NCBI GenBank assembly: GCA_028377305.1 | Contig: JAONJW010000029.1 | Location: forward strand, 1 to 33,089 | Direction: 5' to 3' | Length of the DNA: 33,089 bases | Source: Prolixibacteraceae bacterium | Lineage (GTDB): Bacteria > Bacteroidota > Bacteroidia > Bacteroidales > Prolixibacteraceae | Part shown: positions 1 through 7,550 of the stretch, in pieces | How the letters are laid out: every line of letters starts with the position of its first letter | Numbering within the stretch: position 1 is the stretch's first letter | Program-made: the position numbers and the translations under genes | Notes under the pieces: generated by a model | Told to the model about the DNA's origin: nothing | What the model saw: only the letters and a program-made list of their open reading frames with translations | Databases searched by the model: none

Positions 1-295
1 CCTTTTATTTCACGACTACCTCGCGATGACTCGACTAAATACAAGTGCTATAGTCTAATTTAGCTTATCACCTTGTTGTGTTATTCATGTGATACCTTTG
101 AATGAACTTTGAAGATCAGAGCATTGTTTTCGTGGATATATCATCTCTGTACATATCACTCTCCATCTATTAGCTAATAACAATTCGAATATCTTTGATC
201 TGACATTAAATTTTAACGCACACATTTAAAGATTATTCATAACTTGCAGTATCACTGGAATATCGTATTTCAAGGTAACTAAAAATCCAAGTCAT
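1..295. other. Non-coding left edge
   Basis: AT-rich stretch with no credible reading frame on either strand. A perfect -7 element TATCTTTG lies at 190-197, about 100 nt before the start codon of the next gene, but no TTTG -33 element sits at the usual distance, so it is only a weak promoter candidate. Confidence 0.4.
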
Positions 296-1597
296 ATGCA
301 AGAGTCAAATCGAGTTGAATTAAAAGAAAAACTAACCGATAGTCTTGAAAAAGAAGTTGTCGCATTCTTAAATTATCGTGAGGGTGGTCAAATTTACATT
401 GGCATTGCTGATGATGGAATGACGTTTGGTGTTGACTCTGCCGATAGTGTGATGTTGAAAATCAAAGACCGTTTACGTAACAATATCTTACCATCATGCA
501 TGGGTTTATTTGATATTATTCGGGAATCTATTGATGGTAAAGATGTCATCAAACTAAATATAGCAAGTGGTTCTGACAAGCCGTATTATCTCAAGAAAAA
601 TGGCATGAGTGAAAAAGGTTGCTTTATACGTGTTGGGACGGCAGCCGAACCAATGACTACTCCAATGATAGAAACCTTATTTTCTTCTCGCACAAGACAT
701 TCTATCGGTAAGATGAAATCGAATAAGCAGAAGTTAGCATTCGAACAGTTGAGAATTTACTATGATTCTGTTGGTAAAACATTGAATGACAAGTTTGCTG
801 AAAATTTAGAGTTAAAGCTTGAAGATGACAGTTATAACTATGTGGCTTATTTATTGTCTGATGAAAATAGTAATTCGATTAAGGTTGCTAAATATAAAGG
901 AACTAACAAGGTTGAATTAATTGAGCGTAATGAATATGGGCATTGCTCACTAATTAAAGCCTCCAAAAGCGTATTGGATAAGCTTGAACTTGAAAATAAA
1001 ACAATCACTGAAATCACTTCAAAAGAACGACAAGAACAGCGTTTGTGGAATCCTATTGCCCTACGTGAAGCAGTGATTAATGCCATCATTCACAATGATT
1101 ATTCAAATGAAGCCTCACCGCAATTTGAAATATATGATGATAGACTAGAAATAACTTCTGGTGGTGGGTTAGTATCAGGATTATCAAAAAATGAGTTTTT
1201 TGATGGCTATTCACTGCCAAGGAATAAAGAATTGATGCGAGTATTTAAAGACCTTGGCATGGTTGAACAATTGGGTTCAGGAATACCAAGAATATTAGAA
1301 TTTTATCCAAAGGATGGTTTTAAATTTTCTGATAATTTCCTGCGCATGACATTCAAAAAATCACTAGTGGAAAAAGCTACCCCCCAAGCTACCCCCCAAG
1401 CTACCCCCCAAGTGGAAAAACTACTTGAGGTGTTAAGTGGAGAGATGAGTCGAACAGAATTACAAACAGCTTTGGGACTTTCAGATAAAAAGAACTTCGT
1501 AAAATCATACCTAACCCCAGCACTCGAAGCAGGTGTTATTGAAATGACAATACCTGATAAGCCAAATAGCCAGAATCAAAGATATAGGGTGAAATAA
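296..1597 (+). CDS. Schlafen/AlbA-domain ATP-binding protein, putative transcriptional regulator
   Basis: Residues ~3-120 form an AlbA_2 (Schlafen-type) domain, recognisable from the VELKEKL start and the GGQIYIGIADDG stretch. Residues ~245-350 form a degenerate GHKL/HATPase_c_4 module (LREAVINAIIHNDYS, DDRLEITSGGG, EQLGSGIPRI). Residues 361-372 are three ATPQ repeats acting as a linker, and ~373-433 look like a winged helix-turn-helix (SRTELQTALGLSD). This is the usual COG2865 architecture. Family members are annotated as transcriptional regulators or nucleic-acid-binding ATPases and are common in accessory islands; the real substrate or target is unknown. The gene stands alone, and a decayed IS3 element lies directly downstream, consistent with an acquired locus. 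The length (433 aa) is normal, so it appears intact. The start at 296 is the first ATG in frame and fits the AlbA domain boundary. Confidence 0.88.
   Translation: MQESNRVELKEKLTDSLEKEVVAFLNYREGGQIYIGIADDGMTFGVDSADSVMLKIKDRLRNNILPSCMGLFDIIRESIDGKDVIKLNIASGSDKPYYLKKNGMSEKGCFIRVGTAAEPMTTPMIETLFSSRTRHSIGKMKSNKQKLAFEQLRIYYDSVGKTLNDKFAENLELKLEDDSYNYVAYLLSDENSNSIKVAKYKGTNKVELIERNEYGHCSLIKASKSVLDKLELENKTITEITSKERQEQRLWNPIALREAVINAIIHNDYSNEASPQFEIYDDRLEITSGGGLVSGLSKNEFFDGYSLPRNKELMRVFKDLGMVEQLGSGIPRILEFYPKDGFKFSDNFLRMTFKKSLVEKATPQATPQATPQVEKLLEVLSGEMSRTELQTALGLSDKKNFVKSYLTPALEAGVIEMTIPDKPNSQNQRYRVK
1376..1411 (+). repeat. Three perfect 12-bp tandem repeats encoding ATPQ
   Basis: The unit GCTACCCCCCAA occurs three times without a mismatch at 1376-1387, 1388-1399 and 1400-1411, in frame within the linker between the ATPase-like and wHTH domains. 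The same GTGGAAAAA string lies on each side of the array. Each unit adds exactly four residues, so copy-number change would alter linker length without a frameshift. Confidence 0.95.
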
Positions 1598-1889
1598 TAT
1601 TATCCTAACGTAATAAGTCAGTGATAACTAATATTGACGCATATATTTTAACTTAAAAAAGAAACGCGTATTTGTATTCAAACATCTACTGAATTAGGTT
1701 GTATGGAGGCAGAGGTCCCCGAAATAACCTTAGATAATAGATTATATATTCGCTAATAGATTGACGGCAGAATAAATTTAAAATATTATCGCTATAGAAT
1801 GTTCAACTATTGAACATTTTAATGAACAAAGTATCCTTGAAGTATCAACAAACTACGAAGGGAACCTATACAGATAGACTGTTTTAAAA
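1598..1889. other. Non-coding stretch with a perfect palindrome
   Basis: No gene recognised. The only clear structure is an inverted repeat at 1798-1818 (arms AATGTTCAA and TTGAACATT around CTA), which could be an operator or a hairpin. It lies just upstream of the transposase relic. Confidence 0.5.
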
Positions 1890-2073
1890 GAGTGGAAGAT
1901 GACTCCATTAAATAGAGGGTGTAAAGCAGGAGTTGCCACCTCATTCAGATGGAGATATTCAAAATACATTACAACGGTTGCGTAAAGATATATCCAAGAA
2001 TAGTATCGTACGAAGTATGAACCGTAAATGTAATCATTGCCATAATGCTGTCAAGGAGAGTTTCTTTAAATAG
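1890..2073 (+). pseudogene. Decayed IS3-family transposase (OrfB) fragment
   Basis: From 1942 the frame reads HSDGDIQ, then NSIVRSMNRKCNHCHNAV and KESFFK before a stop at 2071-2073. This matches the conserved C-terminal part of IS3-family OrfB (rve integrase core), where HSDRG-Q and SMSRKGNC-DNAVAESFF are hallmarks. The part just upstream (from ATG at 1899) continues the similarity in another frame, so there is at least one frameshift, and the DDE catalytic region is incomplete. No terminal inverted repeats were found. This is a relic of an insertion sequence, not an active element. Confidence 0.75.
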
Positions 2074-2271
2074 TAATGTCTGATATGATTGACCAATATC
2101 ATATGTAGTATCTAGCTAGTATAACATTCGACATCATTGATGAACACATATAGAATAAAGGTTATAAACCAACAATGCCGCTGACATCCGATGCTTTGTA
2201 AACAAAAAGTTTACTCTAAAACATAGGGCACCATCGGCATTATAAACAACAAAGTGTAGGAAATTAATCTC
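2074..2271. other. Non-coding stretch after the IS relic
   Basis: AT-rich sequence between the transposase relic and the 3' end of the minus-strand cold-shock-domain gene. No gene, repeat or strong hairpin was recognised. Confidence 0.4.
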
Positions 2272-2721
2272 TTATAATTTCTTTACATTGATAGCTTTTA
2301 AACCTTTAAGGCCTTTTTCTGTATCGAACTCAACCTTACATCCAATTGGCTCTAAAGGACCTTCACAATCGTTTATATGAACAAAAATTGAATCTCTGGT
2401 ATCCGAATCAACGATGAATCCAAAACCTTTATTGGTATCGAAATTTGACACCTTACCTGTACGTCTACCTTTTTTCTCGCGGAATTCTGCCTTAGGAACA
2501 GCAATCTCAATACTCTCGATATCGACTTCTGTTTTTTGTGTAGGATCTGGTGGGGTAGAAGTGATCACTCCATTTTCGTCCACCCATGCAATCATATCGT
2601 CAAGAGAAGATTTCTTTCCTGCTCCTTTTCTCTCTAATTTGCGCTGTTCTTTGTCCTTACGTTTTTTCGCTTGCTTATTTCTTACTTCTTTTTTTCCGAA
2701 TGTTTCTTTGGATCTTGCCAT
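2272..2721 (-). CDS. Cold-shock-domain protein with basic N-terminal tail
   Basis: 149 aa. The last ~62 residues (from GKVSNFDTNKGFGFI) are a cold-shock domain with both RNA-binding motifs visible, KGFGFI (RNP1) and IFVHI (RNP2). The first ~40 residues are extremely basic (runs of K/R, KKRKDKEQRKLERK), followed by a SLDDMIAWVDENGVITSTPPDP segment that is characteristic of a Bacteroidota-specific subfamily. Function: single-stranded RNA/DNA binding in the cytoplasm, probably an RNA chaperone; the basic tail may add nucleic-acid or ribosome affinity (inference). It lies on the same strand as, and downstream of, the short CspA-type gene, with a 346-bp gap, so independent transcription is likely. 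Confidence 0.9.
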   Translation of the reverse strand: MARSKETFGKKEVRNKQAKKRKDKEQRKLERKGAGKKSSLDDMIAWVDENGVITSTPPDPTQKTEVDIESIEIAVPKAEFREKKGRRTGKVSNFDTNKGFGFIVDSDTRDSIFVHINDCEGPLEPIGCKVEFDTEKGLKGLKAINVKKL

Positions 2722-3067
2722 TTATATAAGCTTATTTTCCTCGATTTAAACAATTATTTGACACTTTATTCTAACCATTAAGCACCGGTGAACACCATTA
2801 AGAAGAGAATTCTAGAGGTAAGATATGGAGTCAAAAAACTAGAAGTGATTCGAATCGAATCTATGTTACAAGTAGGATATTACCTAAAAGCCTTCAGCAG
2901 GAAGGACTAAAATAACTCAAAATAAAGTCAACAGGGGTGATAATACACGTCGACGAAAAAAGTTTACTTTCATCGACTTAAATTGATCAACCCAAAAGCA
3001 CATATTAAAATAGTATGCTTTTGAGTTTTCTTGATAACCTAAGGTTACGTTTTATATAAACGCAGTC
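2722..3067. other. Gap between the two cold-shock genes
   Basis: No gene on either strand. It holds an imperfect hairpin at 2993-3023 (arms CAAAAGC and GCTTTTG) about 45 nt after the csp stop codon. This could terminate the csp transcript, but the run of T follows it on the plus strand, so its orientation is unclear. No clear -33/-7 promoter for the downstream gene was found. Confidence 0.4.
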
Positions 3068-3262
3068 TTAGTCGATCACTTTAACGTTAACTGCGTTAAG
3101 ACCTTTTCTTCCTTGTTGAACTTCGAATTCAACTTTATCATCCTCGCGGATTTCGTCAATAAGACCTGAAACGTGTACGAAAATGTCTTCTCCTGATTCT
3201 GCTGATTTAATAAAACCGAATCCTTTTGTCTCGTTGAAAAACTTAACTGTACCTTCTTGCAT
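3068..3262 (-). CDS. CspA-family cold-shock protein
   Basis: 64 aa, the standard length for a stand-alone cold-shock protein. It has RNP1 (KGFGFI) and RNP2 (IFVHV), starts MQEGTVKFFNETKGFGFI and ends with the typical GLNAVNVKVID strand. It acts as a cytoplasmic RNA chaperone that melts secondary structure in mRNAs. It is preceded by a near-perfect Bacteroidota promoter and a leader of about 214 nt, the arrangement known for cold-inducible csp mRNAs in other bacteria; cold regulation here is inferred from the leader, not shown. Confidence 0.96.
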   Translation of the reverse strand: MQEGTVKFFNETKGFGFIKSAESGEDIFVHVSGLIDEIREDDKVEFEVQQGRKGLNAVNVKVID

Positions 3263-3476
3263 TTTAATGCTACTTTAAATGGTTAAAAACTTTATCTATC
3301 CAAAAAATAGAACAAGATCAAATGATCCTATTCTTAAACAGCTTTCGCTGTTCATACACTACACTAAATAAAATAAAGTAAGATTTAATAAAATTGCGAA
3401 GAAGAGTCAAACTCAAAAAAAGTCAATTATACTATTAATACCACCTAAATTATTTTGATAGGTATCCTTTTACTGG
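3263..3476 (-). promoter_or_regulatory. Long structured 5' leader of csp
   Basis: Between the predicted transcription start (~3476) and the ATG there are about 214 nt without a reading frame. Two hairpins are visible: arms AACAGC/GCTGTT closed by a GNRA-type GAAA tetraloop (3337-3352, minus-strand reading) and a GATC/GATC hairpin at 3316-3327. Long leaders with temperature-dependent folds control csp genes in other bacteria; the same role here is an inference. Confidence 0.5.
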
Positions 3477-3482
3477 ACTTTG

Positions 3483-3513
3483 CAAAGTTAGTACATTAAA
3501 TCAAGATAACAAA
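3483..3513 (-). promoter_or_regulatory. Promoter of csp (TTTG / 19 bp / TAACTTTG)
   Basis: Read on the minus strand: -33 TTTG (3510-3513), 19-bp spacer, -7 TAACTTTG (3483-3490). This is an exact match to the Bacteroidota primary sigma-factor consensus TTTG...TAnnTTTG. Predicted start of transcription is ~3476. Confidence 0.8.
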
Positions 3514-3975
3514 TGTTTCTTACTGACCTATTTACAAGAAATGAATAGACCTAATTAACAGCATATCTGTCATTTGTCTTTTCCACATGTAATCTGATCG
3601 GTATTAAGCCTAAAAATTTCACCTTAAAAAGAGTAATTATTTGAATTAAATGGACACCATACATCCTTATAGGAGGGAGAAGTGGCGATGGGACTCGGAA
3701 GGATGAAGAGAGCAAAAATAATGGATATAGTTCGGTGCGATTCCAGCTACCACAAATAATATCTCAATAGGAAAAAAGCCATTTCATCAACAAAAATAAG
3801 CATTTCATGTAAAAAATTAATCGTTACAAGTTCCTTATTCTATATTTGAAACACAAACGATATTGGTTGTGAATATACTTGAAACAATGTTTTCCTTACA
3901 GTAAATAATGCTTCACAATAAACAACCAAAGCAAACTCTTTAACCTAACACCTCTTACTCTTTGATTTTAATTTT

Positions 3976-3993
3976 ACTGTTATTCGTAACAGT
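3976..3993 (+). other. Perfect hairpin with TTCG tetraloop
   Basis: Arms ACTGTTA and TAACAGT pair perfectly over seven bases around a TTCG loop, an exceptionally stable RNA tetraloop. It abuts the terminator hairpin with only one base between them, suggesting the folded 3' end of a transcript. Confidence 0.6.
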
Positions 3994-3994
3994 T

Positions 3995-4033
3995 AAAAGG
4001 GAGCATTCTTCTGGATGTTCCCTTTTATTTTAA
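3995..4033 (+). terminator. Intrinsic terminator without an upstream coding gene
   Basis: AAAAGGGAGCATTC pairs with GGATGTTCCCTTTT (14 pairs including two G-T wobbles) around a TTCT loop, followed by ATTTT. It is also A-rich on the 5' side, so it could work in both directions. Confidence 0.7.
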
Positions 4034-4076
4034 GATCTAATAAGATCACTGTATATAATATTTACCAACAAAAATA

Positions 4077-4084
4077 TACCTTTG
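4077..4084 (+). promoter_or_regulatory. -7 element of the glycine-zipper lipoprotein gene
   Basis: TACCTTTG matches TAnnTTTG exactly and lies 46 nt before the ATG. No good TTTG is present at the -33 position (only a TATA-rich stretch). Confidence 0.5.
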
Positions 4085-4130
4085 CAATAGCACATCACGA
4101 CATTGATCACAATAAAAACAGATTTAGAAG

Positions 4131-4931
4131 ATGAAAAAAATTACACTTTGTCTTGCCATTATTGCAAGTTTAGCATTCTCATGCAAAAACAAACCAAAAG
4201 CAGATAATGAAGAGACAACGCAAGAAGTAACAGAGGTAACAGAAGATCAATCTTCAGAAGAAGAGACAACCAAAACTGTAGAAGTTACCAAACAACCAGT
4301 AATTGAAAAAAAGAAACCAGTTCAAAAAGTAGTAAAAGAAAAACCTGCTGCTCCTGTAAAGAAAAAAGAGATTGCTGTAAAAACTCCTGTAAAGCAGGAT
4401 AAAACGATCACCCTAAAATCAGGGGCTCAGATTATTACCACATCTGCAGCTGTTATTAACACAAAAGATCTTTCTGAAGGACAAGAAATTCTTTTAAACA
4501 TCAAAAAAGATATCATCTCTTCAGGTGGTATAGTTATCACAAGAGGTTCTAAAGCCTTGGCCAAAGTTAAAGCCATTCAAAAAGAGAAAAAAATGAGTGG
4601 TGTTTCGAAGTTAGACCTTGTGTTAACACAAATCACTATTCAAGGGAAGAAATATACAACACACAGTGATCTACTTCATTTCCAAGGTAAGAATAGAACA
4701 TCGAACACGGCAATCAAAGCAGGCGTGGGAGCTGGTCTAGGAGCAGCTGTTGGTGCATTAGTATCAAAGAAAAAAGGAAAAGGCGCAGCTATTGGTGCTG
4801 CCATTGGTGCAGTAGCTGGGGGAGCAACCAATGCAGTAGCAAAAAAGAAATCATTGATTCTTGACGAACATACTGAGATGATATTTACCCTATCACAAGC
4901 ATTGAAATTCTCTTTCAAAGAGAACTTCTAA
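4131..4931 (+). CDS. Lipoprotein with glycine-zipper segment
   Basis: 266 aa. A lipoprotein signal peptide ends at LAFSC (Cys18). Residues 20-90 are a low-complexity E/T-rich then K/P-rich linker, probably an extended periplasmic spacer. Residues ~93-185 form a beta-rich domain (LKSGAQIITTSAAVI ... VITRGSKALAKV ... LDLVLTQITIQGKKY), and ~197-235 are a glycine zipper (alternating GAGVGAGLGAA and AAIGAAIGAVAGG) broken by a basic KKKGKGK turn. A final strand (DEHTEMIFTLSQAL) closes the domain. This architecture recurs in envelope proteins of unknown function. Glycine zippers usually insert in or associate with membranes, so an envelope-structural role is likely but unproven. A promoter -7 box lies upstream and a strong terminator downstream, so it appears monocistronic. 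Confidence 0.85.
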   Translation: MKKITLCLAIIASLAFSCKNKPKADNEETTQEVTEVTEDQSSEEETTKTVEVTKQPVIEKKKPVQKVVKEKPAAPVKKKEIAVKTPVKQDKTITLKSGAQIITTSAAVINTKDLSEGQEILLNIKKDIISSGGIVITRGSKALAKVKAIQKEKKMSGVSKLDLVLTQITIQGKKYTTHSDLLHFQGKNRTSNTAIKAGVGAGLGAAVGALVSKKKGKGAAIGAAIGAVAGGATNAVAKKKSLILDEHTEMIFTLSQALKFSFKENF

Positions 4932-4995
4932 AACCCGGATAGCCGTTGCAATGGCATAGTCTATAAGCAATGGTTTTCTCATCCCCAATCACATT

Positions 4996-5047
4996 AAAAG
5001 GGTTCGTTTATTAAGGTTAAATTCCTAAATAAACGAACCTTTTTTTA
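4996..5047 (+). terminator. Terminator of the glycine-zipper lipoprotein gene
   Basis: GGTTCGTTTA (5001-5010) pairs with TAAACGAACC (5030-5039), flanked by AAAA and a run of eight T. The loop contains a further AGG/CCT pairing. Confidence 0.85.
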
Positions 5048-5089
5048 TTTCCGATTGTGTTATTGGTATGTATACTAACACTATAGGTC

Positions 5090-5524
5090 ATGAAATACGT
5101 ATTAATTTTTATCCTCGGAATACTATCGACAGCCACCATCAGTGCACAGACAGGTGTAGAGAACCAGGACATATCCAATGCCCCCATCGTTATTGAGGTT
5201 AAATATCTCAACGACCAGAAACCCATGAAGAATCTAAGAATTCGTCTATCCAACCTTAATGCAATTCAAAACAAGTGGGAATTTCTTGACGAACAAGTCA
5301 CAAACACTCAAGGAATGATCAGCGAATGGGATAACCATGAAATAAATGGACTCATAGAGATGAAGATCTATATTGCAGATTACTTTCGACAAAAAGGAGA
5401 AGAATCAATATTTCCGTACATCACGGTTTATATTTACAGAGAAAGATTAAAATCGAACTATATAACCTTACAAATATCTAAAGATGCCTATAGCATTAAA
5501 CAGCGAACAGTTGCTCCTAACTAA
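5090..5524 (+). CDS. Secreted transthyretin-fold protein, HIU-hydrolase-like but lacking catalytic residues
   Basis: 144 aa with an N-terminal signal peptide (cleavage after TISAQ). The mature part aligns along its whole length with 5-hydroxyisourate hydrolases/transthyretin-like proteins: IVIEVKYLNDQKPMKNLRI matches their first two strands, WEFLDEQVTNTQGMI the W-x-L-x-x-x-x-T-x-x-x-G-R segment, ADYFRQKGEESIFPYITV the very typical YF-x-x-x-G-x-x-x-FFP-x-x-x-V, and SNYITLQISKDAYSIKQR the HYHVPLLLSPYGYSTYRGS end. The enzyme's catalytic residues (His in strand A, Arg after the DG, the HYH histidine and the C-terminal YRGS) are all replaced (Val, Met, no His, IKQR). It is therefore probably a binding or structural protein rather than an active hydrolase. 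No purine-catabolism genes are adjacent. Fold call is fairly secure from pattern matching; role unknown. Confidence 0.65.
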   Translation: MKYVLIFILGILSTATISAQTGVENQDISNAPIVIEVKYLNDQKPMKNLRIRLSNLNAIQNKWEFLDEQVTNTQGMISEWDNHEINGLIEMKIYIADYFRQKGEESIFPYITVYIYRERLKSNYITLQISKDAYSIKQRTVAPN

Positions 5525-6216
5525 TGGTAGGTGCAATCCTATCTACATCATCCTTAGATTGAACAATATTAAAGCAAAATATTAATCTCAGCCTATCCAA
5601 ATTTCCATTTGGTTCGATCCTTACTTAATCTTTAAGGTGGCTTTGCGGATATATATTAGAGACAAACAGGGCAGATATGTTTAAAATAAATAGAGAAACG
5701 AACCATTAAATTCGAATCATAAGTTATTTTGTTTTTAAGCCCTTTGATTGCTTTGCAAATGAGACTAATAGAAGCTTATTAAGAGAATATCCCAGCCAGA
5801 AAAACATATGACTCTAGCCATATGCCAATTAGCCTTTACTTCCTCTAAATCACTATCATTTTACGATCAGCATAGTATTCACACACGTTATAAAAGACCT
5901 AAAGAAATTGCACCTTAAGCAGACACATATTGAAAATTAGGATATAATATCTATAAATATCATAGAATCATTCTTTTGTCGTGGACTCTTACCTTCTTTA
6001 TTAAAGTTGTTTTTCTCTTCTCATTTAGATCACGGATTATAGTCCATATAGCACACACTCAAACTACTAAAGATTGTTAATTATAATACGGTTCTTCTTC
6101 ATTATAATTAAGCAACCAAATAGATACAGTCCCATTTTATAGCACATAAGTAATGATCTCTTGTCATAAATGTGTTTTTAAACATTAATACATTCAATCG
6201 TCATTCTATTATTGCT
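5525..6216. other. Long non-coding stretch
   Basis: About 700 bp with no recognisable gene, relic or RNA. A small perfect hairpin CCAAAT-TTCC-ATTTGG is at 5597-5612. It may be decayed sequence; nothing in it resembles a known family by eye. Confidence 0.4.
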
Positions 6217-6246
6217 TTTGTCAATCCTCTTTAAAATGTAAATTCG
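6217..6246 (+). promoter_or_regulatory. Promoter of the chorismatase-like gene
   Basis: -33 TTTG (6217-6220), 18-bp spacer, -7 TAAATTCG (6239-6246, one mismatch to TAnnTTTG). The predicted start is ~6253, 23 nt before the ATG. Confidence 0.6.
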
Positions 6247-6275
6247 CAAAACTAAACAATGAAAACACACCAAAA

Positions 6276-7466
6276 ATGAAAAGAGAAAGCAATATGCTCC
6301 CTGTTATGTGGAATAAGACAAGTGATAAATGTCAAATGTCAATTTCTACTTTCACCAAAGAGAGAACTTCCGAACACCACATCATGATAACTCCTCGTGG
6401 TATCCACAATTTCTACGAACAATACCAAACCTTAAAAGAAGCACTACTATCATTTATTCTTGAAAGGGGGAAAAGAAGCTGCCATCTTATATTTCAACGT
6501 ATATTCTTTAGTGATATAACAAATCAAAGTGACATCATCACCGATGTAGATATGCTCAAAGATAATGGAATAGAGTCTACAATATCTTGTGTTCAACAAG
6601 CTCCACTAAACCATGTCAAGTGTACACTTTATGCCTATTTAATTGAAACAGAAGAGCAGTGTGATATAGATCACTCGAATGCTCCATATCACACTGAAAT
6701 ACATAAAGGAAACTACAGCCACCTATGGAGTGGAAGACTCGTTGCAAAAAACAATGGCTCTTCCTATCAACAGACGGAGAATATTTTTGGAGATTACCAT
6801 CATTTCCTTACATCTAAGGGCTATCATTTCGAAGAGATGTGTCATCGTACATGGTTATATGTGAGAGATGTAGACACAAACTATCATGGAGTAGTAGAAG
6901 CTCGAAATGATTATTTTGATACCGTTGGGCTTGTGCCTTCAAATCACTTTGTTACAAGTACGGGTATCGAAGGACGAGACAGAGATGTAAAGAAAAATGT
7001 ATTGATGGACGCCTATGCTGTTAAAGGACTAAAAAAAGAACAGGTAAGATATATCAAAGCACTCACCCATCTTAATCCAACCCATGAATATGGCGTTCGT
7101 TTTGAAAGAGGTACAGCCATCGAATTCGGTGATCGTAAACACATCTACATTTCAGGGACGGCAAGTATTGACAACAAAGGGGAAATAGTACACTCCAATC
7201 ACATACTTCTTCAGGCAGATAGAGCCATGGAGAACATCTCTGCACTTTTAGATGAAGAGGATGCAACAACTGAAAACATCATGCAGATGATCATATATTT
7301 AAGAGATGTGGCAGACTATTCTATCATAGAAACCTACTACAACGAGCGATATCCGAATACGCCAAAAGTAATCGTTCTAGCGCCCGTATGCAGACCTGGT
7401 TGGTTAATCGAGATTGAGTGTATCGCCATAAAATCAATACATAATCCGGACTTTGCTAACTTTTAA
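6276..7466 (+). CDS. Rid-fold protein resembling FkbO/Hyg5/XanB2 chorismatases
   Basis: 396 aa, much longer than ordinary RidA proteins (~130 aa). The C-terminal part (~245-390) has the YjgF/Rid fold signature: HIYISGTASIDNKGEI, then ADRAMENISALL, MQMIIYLRDVADY and VCRPGWLIEIECIAI, with the family's conserved Arg (373) and Glu (379/381) in the last strand. The N-terminal ~240 residues form a second, diverged half with HRTWLYVRDVD and STGIEGRD motifs, as in chorismatases, which turn chorismate into hydroxybenzoates or dihydroxycyclohexadiene carboxylate in the cytoplasm. If so, it could supply 3- or 4-hydroxybenzoate for a quinone, pigment or other aromatic product. It stands alone with its own promoter and terminator, with no aryl-polyene or quinone cluster nearby. 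Other Rid-domain roles (deaminase) remain possible. Confidence 0.65.
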   Translation: MKRESNMLPVMWNKTSDKCQMSISTFTKERTSEHHIMITPRGIHNFYEQYQTLKEALLSFILERGKRSCHLIFQRIFFSDITNQSDIITDVDMLKDNGIESTISCVQQAPLNHVKCTLYAYLIETEEQCDIDHSNAPYHTEIHKGNYSHLWSGRLVAKNNGSSYQQTENIFGDYHHFLTSKGYHFEEMCHRTWLYVRDVDTNYHGVVEARNDYFDTVGLVPSNHFVTSTGIEGRDRDVKKNVLMDAYAVKGLKKEQVRYIKALTHLNPTHEYGVRFERGTAIEFGDRKHIYISGTASIDNKGEIVHSNHILLQADRAMENISALLDEEDATTENIMQMIIYLRDVADYSIIETYYNERYPNTPKVIVLAPVCRPGWLIEIECIAIKSIHNPDFANF

Positions 7467-7492
7467 TCCTCATCACATTAAACCATCATAGG

Positions 7493-7550
7493 AAGAATAA
7501 TATCCGAAGATTACTTCATGACAAGGTGTGGTTCGGATATTATTCTTTTT
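7493..7550 (+). terminator. Terminator of the chorismatase-like gene
   Basis: A perfect 16-bp stem (7493-7508 with 7532-7547; core GAATAATATCCGA) encloses a 23-nt loop and is followed by TTTTT. Confidence 0.85.

Larger units (their letters stand above)
3514..4076. other. Gene-free stretch, possible small RNA at its end
   Basis: No protein gene. On the plus strand it contains a perfect -7 box TATATTTG at 3841-3848, and about 150 nt later two adjacent hairpins, the second of which is a good terminator. No plus-strand gene precedes that terminator within 1.5 kb, so a transcript of roughly 175 nt (about 3855-4030) is possible. A 72-nt segment at 3682-3753 vaguely resembles a broken tRNA. Confidence 0.35.

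Noticed and set aside
3682-3753. 72-nt segment with GTGG...CCAC ends, a D-arm-like CTC/GAG and TTCG...GATTCC near the 3' end, resembling a tRNA
   Set aside because: Only four acceptor pairs form, no anticodon stem can be drawn and the T-arm has extra bases. At most a decayed tRNA; not called.
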